Source: Comamonadaceae bacterium PBBC2
Lineage (GTDB): Bacteria; Pseudomonadota; Gammaproteobacteria; Burkholderiales; Burkholderiaceae_C
DNA: 42,448 nucleotides
Direction of reading: 5' to 3'
NCBI GenBank assembly: GCA_002255935.1
Contig: NKIO01000029.1
Coordinates: forward strand, 1 to 42,448
Positions 39,253 to 42,448 of the stretch are shown here, piece by piece. The position numbers and the translations under genes were made by a program. The notes under the pieces were generated by a model. That model was not told the DNA's origin. It saw only the letters and a list, made by a program, of their open reading frames with translations, and searched no databases. How positions within the stretch are numbered: position 1 is the first letter of the stretch; every line of letters starts with the position of its first letter.

Positions 39253-39963
39253 ATGCCCACCCCCCCCAGCGTTTACCAACGCCGCCGCCGGCCGACCGCC
39301 GATGAACTGGCCAGCATTCCCTGGCTGGCTTTGCTGACCCCCAGCGAACGCCAACAGATCGAGTCCGAGTTGGTCGTCAGCGACCCGCAGCCGGGCGACT
39401 ACGTCTGCCGTGTGGGTCGTCCTGCCACCTACTGGTTTGGGGTGGTCTCAGGCCTGCTCAAGATGAGCAGCGACAACGAAAGCGGACAGACCATGACCTT
39501 CACCGGCGTGCCGCCCGGCGGCTGGTTTGGCGAGGGCACCGCCCTCAAGCGCGAGGTCTACCGCTACAACATCCAGCCCCTGCGGGCCAGCGTGGTAGCG
39601 GGTTTGCCGGTGGAGACTTTCCATTGGCTGATCGACCACTCGCTGGGCTTTAACCGCTTCATCATGAACCAGCTCAACGAGCGCTTGGGCCAATTCATCG
39701 CCGCCCGCGAGCTTGACCGCATGAACAACCCTGAGCTGCGCCTGGCCCGCAACCTGGCCACGCTGTTCAACCCTGTGCTGTTTTCGGGCGTGGGCGAGGT
39801 GTTGCGCATCACCCAGCAAGAGCTCGCCTACCTGGTGGGCCTGTCTCGCCAGCGGGTGAATGAAGCGCTCAAAGTGCTCGAAGCGCGGCAACTGATTCGC
39901 GTGGAATACGGTGGGCTGCGGATTTTGGATTTGCAGGGCCTGCGCACGGCCCAGTTCTTGTGA
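39253..39963 (+). CDS. Crp/Fnr-family transcriptional regulator
   Basis: A 236-residue regulator: N-terminal cyclic-nucleotide-binding-like domain (about 25-145, with PGDYVCRVGRPATYWFGVVSGLLKMS), dimer helix, then a winged helix (about 165-230) with ITQQELAYLVGLSRQRVNEALKVLEARQLI. The recognition helix SRQRVNE differs from Crp (SRETVGR) and Fnr, fitting the non-canonical TTGTCG half-site. No Fnr-type N-terminal cysteine cluster is seen, so oxygen sensing by an iron-sulphur cluster is unlikely; a CoA thioester or the acid itself could be the ligand. Divergent from the ligase-ABC operon, with the shared palindrome between. Confidence 0.9.
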   Translation: MPTPPSVYQRRRRPTADELASIPWLALLTPSERQQIESELVVSDPQPGDYVCRVGRPATYWFGVVSGLLKMSSDNESGQTMTFTGVPPGGWFGEGTALKREVYRYNIQPLRASVVAGLPVETFHWLIDHSLGFNRFIMNQLNERLGQFIAARELDRMNNPELRLARNLATLFNPVLFSGVGEVLRITQQELAYLVGLSRQRVNEALKVLEARQLIRVEYGGLRILDLQGLRTAQFL

Positions 39964-39987
39964 AACGCTTGGGAGCCACAAACACAT

Positions 39988-40050
39988 GTCGGAGCTGAAG
40001 CTGCCGACCTACAGAAACAATTCTTGTAGGTCGGCAGCTTCAGCTCCGAC
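39988..40050. repeat. REP-like palindrome with 26-bp perfect arms
   Basis: Arm 39988-40013 (starting GTCGGAGCTGAAGCTGCC) is the exact complement of 40025-40050, with 11 nt between. No T-tract on either strand. It starts 25 nt after the crp/fnr-type stop. Shares GGAGCTGAA with the repeats after priA and the same layout as the repeat at 41095. Confidence 0.9.
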
Positions 40051-40155
40051 GAATGCCTGCAGACCATGAACACCTATTCTCTGTGCAGGGACCTGCAAAC
40101 TGCACCCCCTCAAAACAGCGGACAATCGCTCAACTTCTTTTTGCCCTGCCACACC

Positions 40156-41064
40156 ATGACCCAGCCCCCGGTTTTCAAACGCGCCCCTCGACCCGAAGGC
40201 AAAGGCGAAGCGGCCGCACCCAGCGGCACCTCGCGCCTGAACAAACGCATGGCCGAGCTGCGCATGTGCTCGCGCCGCGAGGCCGATGCCTGGATCGAGC
40301 AAGGCTGGGTTTTCGTCAACGGCCAGCCGGCCAGCATGGGCCAGCAGGTCACGCTGTCGGACCGCATCACGGTGGACAAAGCGGCCGAGCTGCAACAAGA
40401 GCGGCAAGTGACCATCCTCTTGCACAAGCCCATGGGCTATGTGAGCGGCCAGGCCGAAGACGGACACCAGCCCGCCATCACCCTGATCAACCCGCGCAGC
40501 CACTGGATGGGCGACCCGTCCAAGATGCGCTTCACGCCGCCCCACCTGCGCAACTTGGCGCCTGCTGGGCGACTGGACATCGACTCCACCGGCCTGTTGG
40601 TGCTGACGCAAGACGGCCGCGTGGCGCGTCAGTTGATCGGCGAAGACTCCGAGATGGAGAAAGAGTATTTGGTGCGCGTGGCCTACACCGGCCACGAGAA
40701 CACCGCCGCTGCCTCGGCCGCATCTGCCACCTATGGCGGCAAGGCCACGCAACTGAGCAGCATCGACGACAACGACCGCGTGACCAGCAATGTGCAAGCG
40801 GTCTTTCCCAAAGCACAACTGGAGCGCCTGCGCCACGGCCTGAGCCTGGACGGCAAACCGCTCAAGCCCGCCAAGGTGGAGTGGCAAAACCCCGAGCAGC
40901 TGCGCTTTGTGCTGACCGAAGGCAAGAAGCGTCAGATCCGCCGCATGTGCGAGCAAGTCGGCCTGAAGGTGGTCGGCCTCAAGCGCATCCGCATGGGCCA
41001 TGTGCAGCTGGGCCAGATGCCCGCCGGCACATGGCGCTATTTGGGACCCAACGAAACGTTTTGA
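40156..41064 (+). CDS. 23S rRNA pseudouridine synthase, RsuA/RluB/E/F family (RluF-like)
   Basis: A 302-residue enzyme that isomerises a uridine in rRNA. It has an N-terminal S4 RNA-binding domain (about 27-75, LNKRMAELRMCSRREADAWIEQG), catalytic Asp141 in GRLDIDSTGLLVL, then EKEYLVRV and EGKKRQIRRMCEQVG. The S4 segment (EQGWVFVNGQPASMGQQV) resembles RluF more than RluB or RsuA. The start is ATG 40156; a GACAAT at 40121 could be its -10. REP-like palindromes lie on both sides. Confidence 0.85.
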   Translation: MTQPPVFKRAPRPEGKGEAAAPSGTSRLNKRMAELRMCSRREADAWIEQGWVFVNGQPASMGQQVTLSDRITVDKAAELQQERQVTILLHKPMGYVSGQAEDGHQPAITLINPRSHWMGDPSKMRFTPPHLRNLAPAGRLDIDSTGLLVLTQDGRVARQLIGEDSEMEKEYLVRVAYTGHENTAAASAASATYGGKATQLSSIDDNDRVTSNVQAVFPKAQLERLRHGLSLDGKPLKPAKVEWQNPEQLRFVLTEGKKRQIRRMCEQVGLKVVGLKRIRMGHVQLGQMPAGTWRYLGPNETF

Positions 41065-41094
41065 GGGTGCTTGGATTCATGATCCTGCAAGCCA

Positions 41095-41156
41095 TGTCGG
41101 GGCTGAAGCCACCGACCTTCAAAATACCCCGCAGGTCGTTGGCTTCAGCCCCGACA
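41095..41156. repeat. REP-like palindrome, second of the pair
   Basis: Arms 41095-41118 and 41133-41156 pair at 23 of 24 positions, with 14 nt between. The arm begins TGTCGGGGCTGAAGCC, close to the repeat at 39988. It lies in the 124-nt gap between the pseudouridine synthase and binding-protein genes. Confidence 0.88.
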
Positions 41157-41188
41157 AAGCTCACCCACACATTTTGGAGACGCGCCCC

Positions 41189-42214
41189 ATGACCCTGAAG
41201 TTCACAGCCGCCTTGTTCGCCGTCGCCGCTTTGACGGCCGCGACCGCATCCGCACAAACCGGCAGCCTCAACGCGATTTGCAGTACCGACCAGACTTGGT
41301 GCGAAATGGCCGCCAAGGAATTCACCAAGGCCACCGGCATCACCGTCAACCAAACGCGCAAAGCCACCGGAGAAGCCCTGGCGCAATTGCGCGCCGAAGC
41401 GGCCAACCCCAAGACCGACATCTGGTGGGGCGGCACGGGCGATCCATTTTTGCAAGCCGCCGAGATCGGCCTGCTGGCCCCCTACCGGCCCGAGTACCTG
41501 AACGACCTGCACGGCTGGAGCGTGCGCCAATACGCCATGACGCAAAACATGGTGGGCGGCTTCTACACCAGCGCGATTGGCTTTGGCTGGAACACCGAAC
41601 TGCTCAAGAAAAAGAAGCTGCCCGAGCCGAAATGCTGGTCCGATGTGATCAAGCCGATTTACAAAGGCGAGGTGGAAATTTCACACCCCGCATCCAGCGG
41701 CACGGCCTACACCATCTTGGCCGGCTTGGTGCAGCTGATGGGCGAAGACGCGGCTTTTGAGTACATGAAGGCATTGCACAAAAACGTGACGCAGTACACC
41801 CGCAGCGGCACCGCCCAAGCGCCCAGCGTGGCCAAAGGCGAAGTGGCTGTGGGCATCAGTTTCATCTTTGGTTTTGACGGCTGGCGCTTCAACAAATACC
41901 CCGTGGCCACCACCGCCCCCTGCGAAGGCACCAGCTACGAGATTGGCGGCATCGCCATGGTCAAAGGCGCACGCAACGCGGCCAACGCCAAACGCTATTA
42001 CGACTGGCTCATGAGCCCCGCAGGTCAAAGCATCGGCGCCAAAGCCGACAGCCTGCAAAGCCCGGCCAACAAGACCTTCAAACCCGATCCGCGCATCCCG
42101 TCCATGGACAGCGTGCGCCTGATCAAGTACGACTTTGAAAAATACGGCAAATCCGCCGAGCGCCGCCGCCTGCTGGAGCGCTGGAACAAGGAAGTGGGCA
42201 GCTTGTCCAAATAA
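41189..42214 (+). CDS. Periplasmic solute-binding protein, ABC family 1 (AfuA/FbpA or PotD-like)
   Basis: A 341-residue secreted protein with a signal peptide (MTLKFTAALFAVAALTAATASAQ) and a family 1 extracellular binding fold: TGITVNQTRKATGEALAQLRAEAANPKTDIWWGGTGDP, QNMVGGFYTSAIGFGWNTELLKKKKLPEPKCW, SHPASSGTAYTILAG. These match the iron(III)/2-aminoethylphosphonate/thiamine-type cluster. Tyrosines typical of ferric binding are not clearly in place, so the ligand is open. GGAGA lies before ATG 41189. No permease or ATPase follows; htpG is next, so the importer core is elsewhere. Confidence 0.88.
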   Translation: MTLKFTAALFAVAALTAATASAQTGSLNAICSTDQTWCEMAAKEFTKATGITVNQTRKATGEALAQLRAEAANPKTDIWWGGTGDPFLQAAEIGLLAPYRPEYLNDLHGWSVRQYAMTQNMVGGFYTSAIGFGWNTELLKKKKLPEPKCWSDVIKPIYKGEVEISHPASSGTAYTILAGLVQLMGEDAAFEYMKALHKNVTQYTRSGTAQAPSVAKGEVAVGISFIFGFDGWRFNKYPVATTAPCEGTSYEIGGIAMVKGARNAANAKRYYDWLMSPAGQSIGAKADSLQSPANKTFKPDPRIPSMDSVRLIKYDFEKYGKSAERRRLLERWNKEVGSLSK

Positions 42215-42236
42215 TCCCCTCTTGAAACCCCGCCAG

Positions 42237-42268
42237 ACGCCCCCAACTGCGGGGCGTTTTGGTTTTTT
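42237..42268 (+). terminator. Intrinsic terminator after the binding-protein gene
   Basis: ACGCCCC (42237-42243) pairs with GGGGCGT (42251-42257), loop of 7 nt, followed by TTTT-GG-TTTTTT (42257-42268). Located between the stop at 42214 and htpG. Confidence 0.85.
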
Positions 42269-42299
42269 GACCTTTTGTTTTTTTACCTGTTGAACCGAT

Positions 42300-42448
42300 A
42301 TGAGCAAACAAACCCATGCCTTTCAGGCCGAAGTCGCGCAACTGCTGCACCTGGTCACCCACTCGCTGTATTCCAACCAAGAGATTTTTCTGCGCGAGCT
42401 GATCTCGAATGCCTCGGACGCCTGCGACAAGCTGCGCTTTGAAGCACT
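42300..42448 (+). CDS. htpG: Chaperone HtpG (Hsp90), N-terminal part, cut by the window edge
   Basis: The first 49 codons of an Hsp90 homologue. The N-terminal ATPase domain opening [44 protein letters not shown] is unmistakable ([14 protein letters not shown] forms part of the nucleotide-binding helix). ATG 42300 is the start because the family begins five to eight residues before the ETxxFQAEV segment. It lies 86 nt after the previous gene, beyond a terminator, so it has its own promoter. No CIRCE or sigma-32 site was recognised in the short upstream stretch. Confidence 0.95.
   Translation, partial: MSKQTHAFQAEVAQLLHLVTHSLYSNQEIFLRELISNASDACDKLRFEA

Noticed and set aside
39988..40050. Intrinsic terminator after the crp/fnr-type gene
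   Set aside because: Stem is strong but no T-tract follows on either strand; similarity to 41095 and the priA cluster fits a REP-like repeat better.
1..42448. CRISPR array, prophage, insertion sequence, integrative element or tRNA
   Set aside because: No regularly spaced repeats, integrase, transposase, phage structural gene, target-site duplication or cloverleaf sequence was recognised on either strand.

Overview
The window looks like chromosomal DNA of a betaproteobacterium of the Burkholderiales, most likely Comamonadaceae. The 5' end of a 16S rRNA gene at the left edge carries a betaproteobacterial sequence. GC content is fairly high, a Bug-type periplasmic binding protein (a family expanded in this order) is present, and gene content and neighbourhoods (hemE-priA, branched-chain-type ABC genes interleaved with CoA ligases) fit that group. 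I saw no phage, insertion sequence, CRISPR array or tRNA.

Layout. 1-753: start of an rrn operon reading left, with leader, boxA, promoter and a 16-bp-arm inverted repeat. 754-7084: rightward housekeeping and small-molecule genes (uup, LysE and EamA exporters, PLP aminotransferase, PhzF-like isomerase, histidine phosphatase). 7139-8293: a homologue of Bacillus spore transglutaminase Tgl. Next come a creatininase-family hydrolase (leftward), a DsbD/ScsB-like reductase, hemE, an AT-rich spacer with DnaA-box-like sites, priA, a REP-like cluster, an AEC transporter (leftward), rep helicase and a small lipoprotein.

18791-29467 is a self-contained sucrose locus: LacI-type regulator, tonB-exbB-exbD-exbD, an outer-membrane TonB-dependent receptor, sucrose phosphorylase, an SLC45/GPH-type sugar transporter and a periplasmic TPR protein. 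Operator-like palindromes of one family (TTGCAATCGATTGCAA and variants) lie before tonB, the receptor, the transporter-phosphorylase operon and the TPR gene. The inferred path is receptor with its own TonB energisers across the outer membrane, symporter across the inner membrane, then phosphorolysis to glucose 1-phosphate and fructose. The plan resembles the Xanthomonas sux locus, with phosphorylase in place of amylosucrase.

29632-39963 holds a Bug-type binding protein, then a leftward operon: acyl-CoA ligase, livG-, livH-, livM-like genes, periplasmic binding protein, livF-like gene and a PaaK-like ligase. This reads as uptake plus CoA activation of a carboxylic acid that I cannot name. A divergent Crp/Fnr regulator shares a perfect palindrome placed to repress its own promoter and activate the operon. 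39964-42448: REP-like palindromes, an RluF-like pseudouridine synthase, a periplasmic iron- or polyamine-type binding protein and the first codons of htpG.

Several monocistronic genes have a -10-like hexamer ending exactly 6 nt before ATG and no Shine-Dalgarno, suggesting leaderless transcripts. All functional calls are by recognition of sequence features from memory; no database search was run.
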